64,000 bases of DNA, taken from Herpetosiphon giganteus (GTDB lineage Bacteria > Chloroflexota > Chloroflexia > Chloroflexales > Herpetosiphonaceae). The stretch is taken from NCBI RefSeq assembly GCF_016907925.1, contig NZ_JAFBCZ010000002.1, positions 248,001 through 312,000 of the forward strand. Reading direction: 5' to 3'. The notes beneath the pieces were generated by a model, which did no database searches, was not told the DNA's origin, and was given only the letters and a program-made list of their open reading frames with translations. Below are positions 35,842 to 44,462 of the stretch, piece after piece. Within the stretch, counting starts at the first letter, position 1. Each line of letters starts with the position of its first letter. The position numbers and the translations under genes are program-made.

Positions 35842-36756
35842 ATGCGCGCATTGTTTTTGGGCTTGTTGGCCTCGCTGTTTTTTGCCTCGACCTTTGTGCT
35901 CAATCGCTTGATGGAGCTGGCTGGCGGCCATTGGCTGTGGAGCGCGAGCCTGCGCTATCTGTTTATGCTGGTTCCGTTGTTGGCGATTGTGGCTTGGCGC
36001 GGCAAGTTGGGCTTGGTGCTGCACGAGCTGCGTCAACAACCGTGGCAATGGCTGTGGTGGAGCACAATTGGCTTTGGTTTGTTTTATGCGCCGCTCTGTT
36101 TTGCCGCCAAATATGCGCCTGCTTGGCTGGTTGCCAGCACATGGCAGATTACGATTATTGCTGGAGCGCTAGTTGCGCCCTTGCTCCAAGCCAAATCAGC
36201 TCCCAATCAGGCAGCTTGGCATTGGCGTAGTTTGGCAATTTCGGGCCTAATTTTGGCGGGCGTGGCGGTGATTCAATTGCAACATGCGGCCACAATTGGC
36301 TGGCGCGAGGTGCTTTTGGGCTTTGTGCCAGTCGTGATCGCCGCTTTTGCCTATCCGCTTGGCAATCGGGCCATGATGCAGCTCTGTGGTCAGCGCTTGG
36401 CAACCTTCGAACGTGTTTTGGGTATGACGATTGCCAGTTTGCCGTTTTGGCTGATTCTAGCGGGCGTGGCAGCAACGACGGTTGGTTGGCCAAGCGCAAG
36501 CCAAATTGGCCAATCGTTGCTCGTGGCCTTGTTGGCGGGCGTAATTGCCACCGTGCTCTTTTTCAAAGCTACCGATTTGGCTCAGCATCACCAAGGCCAA
36601 TTGGCGGCGGTTGAAGCAACCCAAGCTGGCGAAGTGGTTTTTGCCTTGGTTGGCGAAATCGTATTATTGAACAGCCCCGCGCCAAGCGCCCTAACCTTGG
36701 TCGGCATCGGCGTAATTATCATTGGCATGGTTTTGCACAGTTGGCTCAGCCACTAA
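35842..36756 (+). CDS. multidrug-resistance-type DMT family transporter
   Basis: A 304-residue integral membrane protein with ten hydrophobic segments and the two-fold EamA-like organisation of drug/metabolite transporters. It most resembles the EmrE-type multidrug efflux group (FFASTFVLNRLMELAGGHWLW, LAGVIATVLFFKATDLAQHHQGQLAAVEATQAGEVVF). Start at 35842 with aggatcac upstream; the frame is open 18 bases further but lacks a ribosome site. It is a single gene preceded by repeat words and followed by an AT-rich lipoprotein gene. Confidence 0.82.
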   Translation: MRALFLGLLASLFFASTFVLNRLMELAGGHWLWSASLRYLFMLVPLLAIVAWRGKLGLVLHELRQQPWQWLWWSTIGFGLFYAPLCFAAKYAPAWLVASTWQITIIAGALVAPLLQAKSAPNQAAWHWRSLAISGLILAGVAVIQLQHAATIGWREVLLGFVPVVIAAFAYPLGNRAMMQLCGQRLATFERVLGMTIASLPFWLILAGVAATTVGWPSASQIGQSLLVALLAGVIATVLFFKATDLAQHHQGQLAAVEATQAGEVVFALVGEIVLLNSPAPSALTLVGIGVIIIGMVLHSWLSH

Positions 36757-36820
36757 AGCCATTTAACATCCATTTATGCTTGTTATGCTGCTTCTATCAC
36801 TATTTAGAAGGAGCAAGGTT

Positions 36821-37924
36821 ATGCTACGGCGCTTATTATGGATTGGAATGTTGCTCTTGTTCGTTGGTTGCCAGCAACCACCACAGCAACTTGCATGCTT
36901 TCGCCCGCTGATAAATACACCCACTACCCAACTGGCAACAGGTGAACGTTTGGTGATGCTTGATCGGATTTTGGCGATTGAACCAGCACCCACCAAACCA
37001 ATCACGTTACAATTTGCCTTAGTGAATGATCCATTAACGCGATTCAGTTTCAATTTCAATCAAAAAAATAACCACGTTAAGTTTGTCGATCTAGAAAACT
37101 TTTTTCATATAAAGCCTGTTGCAACGCTTGAATGCCAAGATACATTTGTGCCCCAAAGCTATTCTTTTGTGTTAGAGATTATTTCCAACACCAAAACGTA
37201 TACTCAACCATTTGATGTTAGCTACCAAGCTGATATTAATGACTTTAATTTTTATGATCTGCGATTTACTCAATCAATAAATGTAACATTAATAATGTTT
37301 GCTATTATTGCTATTGGATTGATATTTTTATTAACTATGTATAGTGTAATTTGGATTTCAATATTTAGAAATAAATTATATACTAAAAAATTGGTAATAA
37401 CTATCTTGTTAATCAAATTTATTTTAGTGATATTTATCTTCCATATTGACTTTTATAATTTTAATCAAAAAACGACCCTTTATTGCTATTCCATGATTAC
37501 AGTTGCTAATGAAAAATATCAGCCGTTAGGCGAAGGTATAAAAATGTTTCCAAATGGAATTCAAAGCCAAGATATTGATCTTAATTTTTATCCGTTGTAT
37601 ACCGATCTTTCTGATGACGAGAATAATTATATGTATAACGATAGTAGATATTTTTATCGATTTTATTTCAAGCATATGCCAGCACTAAATTCTGTTCCTA
37701 CTTACCCTAATTGTAATCGAGAATTTAATGATATTCATATTGATATGTACTTATTTACTCAAAATAATGAAGTTAGCATTATTCCCATTATAATCAAACC
37801 ATTGCATAAAGATAATCTTGATAATAATATTAGTTTTATTCGCTCCTATGATTTTGCCGGAGCAATGTTGACCTTATCAATCCTTGCAATTCCAATGCTA
37901 TGGTTTATCCGCTCGCAGCGCTAA
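36821..37924 (+). CDS. AT-rich hypothetical membrane lipoprotein
   Basis: A 367-residue protein starting behind aaggagcaagg. The N-terminus is a lipoprotein signal with lipobox-like FVGC at residue 16. The first 150 residues look extracytoplasmic, followed by two membrane segments (about 155-178 and 188-205), a second external domain and a last hydrophobic segment before a short RSQR end. From about 37100 the DNA is strikingly AT-rich (runs such as ttaataatgtttgctatt), unlike all its neighbours, which indicates horizontal acquisition or relaxed selection. Family not recognised. Confidence 0.7.
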   Translation: MLRRLLWIGMLLLFVGCQQPPQQLACFRPLINTPTTQLATGERLVMLDRILAIEPAPTKPITLQFALVNDPLTRFSFNFNQKNNHVKFVDLENFFHIKPVATLECQDTFVPQSYSFVLEIISNTKTYTQPFDVSYQADINDFNFYDLRFTQSINVTLIMFAIIAIGLIFLLTMYSVIWISIFRNKLYTKKLVITILLIKFILVIFIFHIDFYNFNQKTTLYCYSMITVANEKYQPLGEGIKMFPNGIQSQDIDLNFYPLYTDLSDDENNYMYNDSRYFYRFYFKHMPALNSVPTYPNCNREFNDIHIDMYLFTQNNEVSIIPIIIKPLHKDNLDNNISFIRSYDFAGAMLTLSILAIPMLWFIRSQR

Positions 37925-37950
37925 GTATTGGCTCCATTATGCTGCTCAAA

Positions 37951-37978
37951 TTGGCTTAGCCATCTGCTAAACTATGCT
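37951..37978 (+). promoter_or_regulatory. possible promoter of the alpha-hydroxy-acid oxidase gene
   Basis: TTGGCT (37951-37956), a 16-base spacer and TATGCT (37973-37978), four of six matches in each box, 34 bases before the start codon. Confidence 0.35.
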
Positions 37979-38011
37979 CACTGGATTATTGCAGGCTGCG
38001 AAAGGATCGCT

Positions 38012-39106
38012 ATGAGCAAGCCGATTAATCTCCACGAGTATGAGCGACAGGCAATGACGCTGTTGGAAGGCCCAACCTGCGATTATTATGCAGGCGGCTG
38101 CGAGGATGAAGTGACGCTGCGAGCGAATCTGCAATCGTTTGAGCAGGTGCGCTTGCGTCCGCGCTTTTTGGTCGATGTGCGCGAAGTTTCGACCGCAACA
38201 ACCCTCCTTGGCAAACCACTTGATTCACCAATTCTCGTCGCGCCATCGGCTTATCATGGCTTGGCCCATGCTGAGGGCGAATGTGAAACTGCGCGCGGTG
38301 TGGCCCAAGCTGGCTCGTTATTTACCGTCAGCACCTTGGCCACGCGTTCGCTGGAAGAAGTGGCTGCTGCCGCCGAGTGTCCGCTGTGGTTTCAATTGTA
38401 TGTCTATCGCGACCGCAGCGTTTCTGAGCGTTTGATTGCCCGGGCTGAGGCCGCAGGCTACCAAGCTTTGATGCTAACGATCGATCGGCCTTGGCTTGGG
38501 CGACGCGAGCGCGAGTTGCGCAGCGGTTTTGGCGTGCCAGCCCATCTAAGCATGGCTAATTTTCGCGATGTGCCTGCCGCCCAAAACTATCGCCGCGCTG
38601 GCCCAAATGCCTTGCCCGACCCCAAAGCCGATATGTTTGATGCTGGCTTGACGTGGGAATCGCTCGCATGGTTGCGTTCAGTTACCAGTTTGCCAATTAT
38701 TGTCAAAGGCATTTTGACTGCTGAGGATGCAGTCTTGGCGGCGCAAGCAGGCGCGGTGGCGGTGGTGGTTTCAAATCATGGTGGCCGCCAAATTGATGGT
38801 ACGGTGACCACACTCGAAGCCTTGCCCGAAGTTGCTACTGCTTTAGCTGACAGTGCGTGTGAAATTTATATTGATGGCGGCATTCGGCGCGGCAGCGATG
38901 CGCTCAAAGCCTTGGCGCTCGGCGCGCAGGCAATTATGCTTGGACGGCCTGTCTTGTGGGGCTTGGCGGTTGCTGGCTGTGCAGGAGTTGCCGATGTGCT
39001 GACGATTATGCAGCGCGAATTGCAACGCTCGATGGCGCTCTGTGGCCGACCCAATTTGGCCAGCATCGATCGCAGCCTCGTGCGCCCAAGCGGCATGCTG
39101 TTCTAA
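38012..39106 (+). CDS. FMN-dependent alpha-hydroxy-acid oxidizing protein
   Basis: A 364-residue member of the (S)-2-hydroxy-acid oxidase family (glycolate oxidase, lactate oxidase, L-lactate dehydrogenase). Family marks are YYAGGCEDEVTLRAN, LVAPSAYHGLAHAEGE, FQLYVYRDR, LMLTIDRPWLGRRERELR, IIVKGILTAEDA, VVVSNHGGRQIDG (with the catalytic His) and IYIDGGIRRGSDALKALALGAQAIMLGRP (FMN phosphate). It would oxidise a 2-hydroxy acid to the 2-oxo acid with oxygen or a quinone as acceptor; the substrate cannot be fixed by eye. Start at 38012 with gaaagga upstream. Confidence 0.9.
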   Translation: MSKPINLHEYERQAMTLLEGPTCDYYAGGCEDEVTLRANLQSFEQVRLRPRFLVDVREVSTATTLLGKPLDSPILVAPSAYHGLAHAEGECETARGVAQAGSLFTVSTLATRSLEEVAAAAECPLWFQLYVYRDRSVSERLIARAEAAGYQALMLTIDRPWLGRRERELRSGFGVPAHLSMANFRDVPAAQNYRRAGPNALPDPKADMFDAGLTWESLAWLRSVTSLPIIVKGILTAEDAVLAAQAGAVAVVVSNHGGRQIDGTVTTLEALPEVATALADSACEIYIDGGIRRGSDALKALALGAQAIMLGRPVLWGLAVAGCAGVADVLTIMQRELQRSMALCGRPNLASIDRSLVRPSGMLF

Positions 39107-39435
39107 TAAAGGATGAAGGATGAAGGATGAGGGATGAAGAACAGAAAGACAAAAGGCAAAAGGAGTAAATTTAACTCAGAGGCGCAGAGTTGTTATGGCT
39201 ATGGGCTTTTGGCTATGGGCTTTTGGGGATGGTTCTTTCAACAAATGTCGTCTCAATGGTCGACATAAATGGATTTATGAATTGCCTAATCGGCTATATG
39301 TTCTTGAAACACCACCCCATGTTCCGATAGTCCATAGCCTATAGCCAATTCGCTTCGTGTTCCTTCGTGTCCTTCGTGGATCAAAGCCTGACCCCTCGAT
39401 CACAATGGTATAATTCAAGCTAGGAGGTCGTACCC
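39107..39435. other. intergenic region of short repeat words and a TATAAT box
   Basis: It opens with ggatgaaggatgaggg directly after the oxidase stop codon, continues with gctatgggcttttgg words and ends with cttcgtgtccttcgtgg. A TATAAT at 39409-39414 without a good -35 box and an AGGAGG before 39436 belong to the next gene. No coding sequence seen. Confidence 0.55.
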
Positions 39436-39687
39436 ATGAATGGATTTATGATTGGCTTGACCCTCACAATGATCGTTGGTGGCTTAATCTTGATTGTCGG
39501 GCCAATTTATTTGCGCCGCCGTTGGGATAACGAGACCCAGCGCAATTGGGAGCACGACGAATTCGATCGCAAGGTCAAGCGCTATAACGACGATATTGCC
39601 AATCGCCAGCGCGATTACGATATTGTGAATGTGCTGAGTGGTCGCGAAACGCCAACCGTGGTTGATCGCTATCGTGATAAAGATTAA
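39436..39687 (+). CDS. small single-pass membrane protein, 83 residues
   Basis: An 83-residue protein with an N-terminal membrane segment (about residues 4-27) and a highly charged cytoplasmic tail (RRRWDNETQRNWEHDEFDRK) likely to form a helix. AGGAGG lies nine bases before the ATG. It precedes the ECF ATPase gene by 17 bases in the same direction and may be cotranscribed. The family is not recognised. Confidence 0.7.
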   Translation: MNGFMIGLTLTMIVGGLILIVGPIYLRRRWDNETQRNWEHDEFDRKVKRYNDDIANRQRDYDIVNVLSGRETPTVVDRYRDKD

Positions 39688-39704
39688 GCTGGATTGAGCG
39701 CTGC

Positions 39705-41303
39705 GTGATTGATTTTCAACAGGTACGCTATTTTTATCCCCAAGCCACAAGTGCAGCGCTTGATCGTTGTACCTTGCAGATCGCCGAAGGCGAATTTGTG
39801 CTGGTCTGTGGTGCGTCGGGCAGCGGCAAATCAAGTTTGCTGCGGGCAATTAATGGCCTGATTCCACATTTTCATGGTGGCACATGGCAAGGCCAATTAA
39901 CCGTTTGTGGCCGCGATACCCGCCACTATACGCCACGCGATTTGGCTGAATACGTTGGCTTTGTCTTTCAAGATCCCGATGCCCAATTTGTGGTCGATAT
40001 TGTCGAGGATGAATTGGCGTTTGCCATGGAAAATGCTGGCTTGCCCCAAGCAACCATGCGCCGCCGAATTGAAGAAGCCCTCGATCAACTTGAAATTGCT
40101 CATTTGCGCCATCGCTCCTTGGCCAGCCTCTCTGGTGGCGAGCGCCAACGGGTCGCGATTGCCGCCGCATTAACCGTGCAGCCGCAGATCTTAGTTCTCG
40201 ATGAACCAACCTCGCAGCTTGACCCCCACACTGCCGAAGAAGTGCTGACCGCCTTGCAAAAGCTTAACGCCGATTTGGGCCTGACGATCCTGCTTTCCGA
40301 GCATCGCTTAGAGCGCGTTGTGCAATATGTCGATCGGATTGTGTGGATGCATGCTGGCAAGATTGCGCTGGCTGACGTGCCGCGCACGGTTCTCGCTCAG
40401 ATGCCATTTGCCCCGCCGTTGGTCGAAGTTGCTCGTCATTTCAACTGGCAACCGTTGCCATTGACCATCAAACAAGGCCGCGCTGCCGTGCGCCAACAGC
40501 CAATCAGCGCCCAACCGAAACTGCCAATAACCCCAACGCTTGGTGCTGAATTACTGCGTGCCGAAGCCTTGGATGCTCGTTATGCTGAGCAACCAGCCTT
40601 GCGGGATGTCGATCTGCGCCTGCATGCTGGCGAAATTCTGGCAATAATGGGCCGCAATGGCTCGGGTAAAACCACCTTGTTGCGCCATTTGGTCGGCTTG
40701 CAACAACCAACCAAAGGTCGCGTGTTGTTGCTGCAACAACCAATTGCCAATCGTGCGGTTGAGCAATTGGCCCAGCAGATTGGCTTTGTGCCGCAAAATC
40801 CCAGCGACATCTTGTTTCACCCCAGTTTAGAGCAAGAGCTGGCGTGGACGCTCAAAAATCATGGTCAGGCAATCGAGCAAAGCCAGATTGAACAAACCTT
40901 GCAACGCTTAAATTTGCTGCATCTGCGCGAGCGCCATCCGCGTGATCTTTCTGGTGGCGAGGCTCAACGCGCAGCGTTTGCTGCAATTGTGGTTGCTAAA
41001 CCGCAAATTCTCTTGCTCGATGAGCCAACCAGAGGCTTGGATTACGCCGCCAAGCAGCAGCTTGCTACTTTTCTGCAAGCCTTGGCCAGCGAACAGCATG
41101 GCATTATCGTTGTAACTCATGATGTGGAATTTGTGGCGTTGTGTGCGCAGCGGGTAGTTTTATTGGGCGAGGGCGAGGTTGTGGTGGAGGGCACGCCGCA
41201 AGTGGTGTTGGGCGATTCGCTGCTATTTTCAACCCAAGTGGGCAAATTATTTCCCAAATTTGGCTGGCTGAGCGTTGCCGATGTGCTGGCTGGCACGCAA
41301 TAA
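39705..41303 (+). CDS. fused double ATPase of an ECF-type (energy-coupling factor) transporter
   Basis: A 532-residue protein with two ABC ATPase domains in tandem. Domain 1 has Walker A GASGSGKSS, Q-loop VFQDPDAQFV, signature LSGGERQRVAIAAAL and Walker B ILVLDEPTSQLDP. Domain 2 (from about 280) has GRNGSGKTT, VPQNPSDILF, LSGGEAQRAAFAAIV and ILLLDEPTRGLD. The QDPDAQ and PQNPSD Q-loops are typical of EcfA1/EcfA2 subunits of vitamin and metal uptake systems. The membrane partners EcfT and a substrate-binding S protein are not encoded nearby. Translation starts with GTG at 39705. Confidence 0.9.
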   Translation: MIDFQQVRYFYPQATSAALDRCTLQIAEGEFVLVCGASGSGKSSLLRAINGLIPHFHGGTWQGQLTVCGRDTRHYTPRDLAEYVGFVFQDPDAQFVVDIVEDELAFAMENAGLPQATMRRRIEEALDQLEIAHLRHRSLASLSGGERQRVAIAAALTVQPQILVLDEPTSQLDPHTAEEVLTALQKLNADLGLTILLSEHRLERVVQYVDRIVWMHAGKIALADVPRTVLAQMPFAPPLVEVARHFNWQPLPLTIKQGRAAVRQQPISAQPKLPITPTLGAELLRAEALDARYAEQPALRDVDLRLHAGEILAIMGRNGSGKTTLLRHLVGLQQPTKGRVLLLQQPIANRAVEQLAQQIGFVPQNPSDILFHPSLEQELAWTLKNHGQAIEQSQIEQTLQRLNLLHLRERHPRDLSGGEAQRAAFAAIVVAKPQILLLDEPTRGLDYAAKQQLATFLQALASEQHGIIVVTHDVEFVALCAQRVVLLGEGEVVVEGTPQVVLGDSLLFSTQVGKLFPKFGWLSVADVLAGTQ

Positions 41304-41305
41304 GA

Positions 41306-41336
41306 AAGCCCGCTAGCTTTATCAAATAGCGGGCTT
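41306..41336 (-). terminator. terminator after the PspA-family gene
   Basis: A 10-bp perfect stem (aagcccgcta / tagcgggctt) with an 11-base loop between two converging genes. The minus-strand side continues with tttcttatt, so it mainly ends the PspA gene; it may also stop transcription from the ECF ATPase gene. Confidence 0.7.
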
Positions 41337-41349
41337 GCTACAAACACAA

Positions 41350-42009
41350 TTAGCTTTGATTCACTTTGGCCTTGAGCGCAGCCAATTCGGCTTCGAGCGA
41401 GGTTTCTTGCTCCAAATCGCGGAATTTATTTTCCAGCGAATTGCTCTCCAATTTGGCCATTGCCTCAGCTTTGTACAAGCGATCGTCAATTCGTTCTTCC
41501 ATCGCGCCTAAGCGATCGCCTAATTCGCCTGAGCCTTGTATATTTTGCAGTGCTCTGGTGGCGGCTTCTTGCGATGTGGCGCGGCTGGTTTTGGCTTTGA
41601 TCAAATCGCGTTTGGCGCGAGCCTCGCCAATTTGCTGTTCCAAGCGGGCAATTGCATTGCGAAAATCTTTAACTTGCGCGCTTTGGGTTTCCGATTGGGT
41701 CGCATATTCGCTGGCAGCGGCGCTAAAGTGGCGCTTGCGTTCCAATGCTGCACGAGCCAACTGTTCGTCGTTGCGTTCGAGGGCATTGGTGGCTTTGCGT
41801 TCCCAATCATCAGCTTGTTTGCGATTCTCGTCGCGCTTTTGCTCCATGCGGGTTGCTTGAGCCATGGCCATGGCTGTTGCTCGTTTGGCTTCGCCATATT
41901 GAGCTTCAAGCTGGCGAATATATTCATCGGCCATGGTCACCGGGTTTTCGGCCCGATCAAACAAGGCGTGCAACCAAGCGCGTACAATTGTTTTGATGCG
42001 TGTCCACAT
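41350..42009 (-). CDS. PspA/IM30 (ESCRT-III-like) family protein
   Basis: A 219-residue, almost entirely helical coiled-coil protein of the PspA/Vipp1 family, which binds and stabilises stressed membranes and forms ESCRT-III-like polymers. The N-terminal amphipathic helix (TRIKTIVRAWLHALFDRAENP), the YIRQLEAQYGEAKRATAMAMAQ helix and the Q/E/K-rich hairpin are typical. It is transcribed divergently from the LysM protein gene. No PspB/C or regulator genes are adjacent. Confidence 0.9.
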   Translation of the reverse strand: MWTRIKTIVRAWLHALFDRAENPVTMADEYIRQLEAQYGEAKRATAMAMAQATRMEQKRDENRKQADDWERKATNALERNDEQLARAALERKRHFSAAASEYATQSETQSAQVKDFRNAIARLEQQIGEARAKRDLIKAKTSRATSQEAATRALQNIQGSGELGDRLGAMEERIDDRLYKAEAMAKLESNSLENKFRDLEQETSLEAELAALKAKVNQS

Positions 42010-42110
42010 TGTGTAATGCTCCTACTGACTACTATTGCATAGTACGTGTCACTGCTCGGAATGTTGCTTAAGCATACCGTATCTGCAAGAGCAAATGCAA
42101 GGATGCACCA

Positions 42111-42138
42111 TTGCATTGTGCTCGTTGGCATCTATAAT
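42111..42138 (+). promoter_or_regulatory. promoter of the LysM protein gene
   Basis: TTGCAT (42111-42116), a 16-base spacer and a perfect TATAAT (42133-42138), 46 bases before the start codon, in the divergent region between the PspA and LysM genes. Confidence 0.55.
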
Positions 42139-42184
42139 GCTTATACATGCCTCGGTTACAATCGCTTGCTAAAGGAGTTGAACT

Positions 42185-42949
42185 ATGGCCGACAAGGAAA
42201 AAAAGGGTTTTTTTGGTAATTTGGCTGATCAGATGAAGGATGCGATTGACCAAAGTCGCGAACGTGCTGAAGCCGAAGCGGAAGCCAAACCCGCTGCACC
42301 TGCGCCAGGAAATGTAATTGGTCAAATCCGTGAGCGTTTGAATGATCTGCACGAGAAGCAAGAAGATGCAGCTTCATCGTCAGTCTCCAGTGCGATGAAT
42401 GCAATTAAAGAAGCGCAAGAGGCCCGTGAAAAGGCCGATGCTCAAACCGCGGCCACTAGTAACGCACTTGCCGAGGCCGTGCGCAAAGCCCAAGAAACTG
42501 CCAAAGCCGAAGAAGCCGCCAAAGCCGAGGCTGCTAAAGCTGAAGCCGCCAAGGCCGAAGAAGTAGCTAAAGCAGAGGCTGCCAAAGCTGAAGCCGCCAA
42601 GGCCGAACAACGCTATACCGTTCAAGGTGGCGATACGCTGGGCAAAATCTCAGGCCGCTTCTATGGCGATCCAGCCCAATGGCGACGTATTTATGAGGCC
42701 AACAAGGCAATCATTGGCAATAACCCCGATGTGATCAGCGTCGGCCAAGAGTTTGTGATTCCCGATGCTAGCACGCCTCTGCCAGCCCAACGAACTTATA
42801 CAGTGCGCTCTGGCGATACCATGCGTGCCATTGCCCAACGCTTCTATGGCGATGAAATGCAGTGGAAACGGATTTATCAAGCCAATCGCGACCGTATTCC
42901 CAACCCCGATGTGATTCACGTTGGCCAAGAATTTATCATCCCCGAATAA
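42185..42949 (+). CDS. double-LysM protein with Ala/Lys/Glu-rich helix
   Basis: A 254-residue protein. Residues 1-75 are charged and helical, 95-140 are a repeated KAEAAKAEAAKAEE coiled coil, and two LysM domains follow (about 141-193 and 204-252; YTVQGGDTLGKISGRFYGD and YTVRSGDTMRAIAQRFYGD), which bind peptidoglycan-type glycans. No signal peptide is visible, so a cytoplasmic role as in YgaU/BON-LysM proteins is as likely as a wall role. aaaggag precedes the ATG. It is divergent from the PspA gene, suggesting an envelope-stress link. Confidence 0.85.
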   Translation: MADKEKKGFFGNLADQMKDAIDQSRERAEAEAEAKPAAPAPGNVIGQIRERLNDLHEKQEDAASSSVSSAMNAIKEAQEAREKADAQTAATSNALAEAVRKAQETAKAEEAAKAEAAKAEAAKAEEVAKAEAAKAEAAKAEQRYTVQGGDTLGKISGRFYGDPAQWRRIYEANKAIIGNNPDVISVGQEFVIPDASTPLPAQRTYTVRSGDTMRAIAQRFYGDEMQWKRIYQANRDRIPNPDVIHVGQEFIIPE

Positions 42950-43353
42950 ACCATAATCTGCTGCGTGGATGTTGGTTTTTGCTGGCATCCACGCAGTAAA
43001 AGAGCATAGAGCAAAGAACATAGAAGTTTTTTCGCCACGAATTGCCCGAATTGTACGAATGAAGATCTTTTAGCCACAGATTGGCACAGATTATTGGGAT
43101 TATGATCGTGCTAGCCCAGAGCCACCAGCCAATAGCCATCATTTCTCTGCGCCTCTGCGTTAAATACTGATCCACAAAGAACACGAAGCGCACAAAGGTT
43201 AAGTTTTTTCGCCACAAATTGTATGAATTCTCCGAAGAATGCTCCGATAGCCAAAAGCCCATAGCCCATAGCCTTCTTCCTTCATCCTTCATCCTTTTCC
43301 CAATGTTCTATAATGCTCATAGCGATTCTTTCAGTGAGAGCATACAAACATTC
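42950..43353. other. intergenic region with terminator and repeat words
   Basis: After the LysM terminator hairpin the 400 bases are made of gccacgaattg, cacagattggcacagatt, gccaatagcc and ttcatccttcatcc words. A TATAAT at 43309-43314 may drive the glycosyltransferase-kinase operon, but no -35 box is evident. No gene seen. Confidence 0.55.
42961..42996 (+). terminator. hairpin after the LysM gene
   Basis: An 11-bp perfect stem ctgcgtggatg / catccacgcag with a 14-base T-rich loop starts 11 bases after the stop codon. There is no T-run behind it, so it is a terminator candidate of lower certainty. Confidence 0.55.
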
Positions 43354-44460
43354 ATGCATATTCTTCATGTGTATAAAGATTATTTTCCGGTGCTCGGTGG
43401 GATGGAAAACCATATTCGGGTGGTTGCTGAAGGCTTGGCTGAGCGCGGCCATCAAGTTACGGTGGCGGTTAGCAACACGTATCCTAAAACCGAGATTGAG
43501 CGCCGCAATGGTGTGGCGGTGATCAAAGCGGCTCAATGGTTGCGCAAAGCCTCAACCCCGATTAGCCCAATGAGCCTGCCGCTGAGCTGGCGCGTGCCCG
43601 CCGATATTATTCATTTGCACCATCCCTTCCCGCCTGGCGATTTGCTCTATTGGCTGCGGCGGGGCAAGGCCAAATTGGTCATTACCTATCAGAGCGATAT
43701 TGTGCGCCAACGCCGTTTATTGCAACTCTATCGGCCATTGCTGACCCGCACCTTGAACGCTGCTGATCGGATTATTGCGGCCAGCCCGCAATATATTCAG
43801 ACTTCGCCATGGCTGGCACCGCACGCTGCCAAATGTCGGGTTATTCCGTTGAGCGTCGATACCGAGCGCTTTAATCAACTTGATCACGCGGCAATTCAAG
43901 CTTTGCGTGCGCAGGTTGACGCTCCCATGTTGTTGTTTGTTGGGCGTTTTCGCCATTACAAAGGCTTGCACTATCTGCTTGAGGCCTTACCAAAAATTCC
44001 GCATGCCACGTTGGTTTTGGTGGGCATTGGCCCCGAGGAGCCACGGCTGCGCGATTTGGCGCAACGCTTGGGGATTGGCGAACGTATTGTATGGGCTGGC
44101 GAAGTCCCGGATGAAGCCTTACCAAATTACTATGCCGCTGCCGATGTATTTGTGCTACCATCCCATTTACGAGCAGAAGCATTTGGAATTGTGCAACTTG
44201 AGGCGTTGGCAGCGGGCATTCCAATCGTCAGCACAGAATTGGGCACTGGCACAAGCTTTGTCAACGCCCACGGCGAAACGGGCTTTGTCGTGCCGCCAGC
44301 CGATCCTGCGGCGCTTGCCCGCGCGATCAATGTGCTGTTGGAAAATCCAGCCTTGCGCGCGCAATTTGGGGCCAATGGTCGCCAACGAGCAAGCAGCACC
44401 TTCAGTCCGCAGCGTATGCTCGATCAGATTGAAGCACTCTATAACGAGATTGTGAGTTAG
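43354..44460 (+). CDS. GT4-family glycosyltransferase
   Basis: A 368-residue GT-B glycosyltransferase. The N-terminal acceptor half opens with ILHVYKDYFPVLGGMENHIR, and the C-terminal nucleotide-sugar half has LLFVGRFRHYKGLHYLLEAL, the EALPNYYAAADVFVLPS segment and the E-x7-E motif EAFGIVQLEALAAGIPIV. It most likely adds mannose- or glucose-type sugars to a lipid or glycan acceptor. I start at 43354, since the longer frame runs into repeat DNA and a TATAAT box. It heads a unit with three kinase genes, the first beginning two bases after its stop. Confidence 0.88.
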   Translation: MHILHVYKDYFPVLGGMENHIRVVAEGLAERGHQVTVAVSNTYPKTEIERRNGVAVIKAAQWLRKASTPISPMSLPLSWRVPADIIHLHHPFPPGDLLYWLRRGKAKLVITYQSDIVRQRRLLQLYRPLLTRTLNAADRIIAASPQYIQTSPWLAPHAAKCRVIPLSVDTERFNQLDHAAIQALRAQVDAPMLLFVGRFRHYKGLHYLLEALPKIPHATLVLVGIGPEEPRLRDLAQRLGIGERIVWAGEVPDEALPNYYAAADVFVLPSHLRAEAFGIVQLEALAAGIPIVSTELGTGTSFVNAHGETGFVVPPADPAALARAINVLLENPALRAQFGANGRQRASSTFSPQRMLDQIEALYNEIVS

Positions 44461-44462
44461 GT

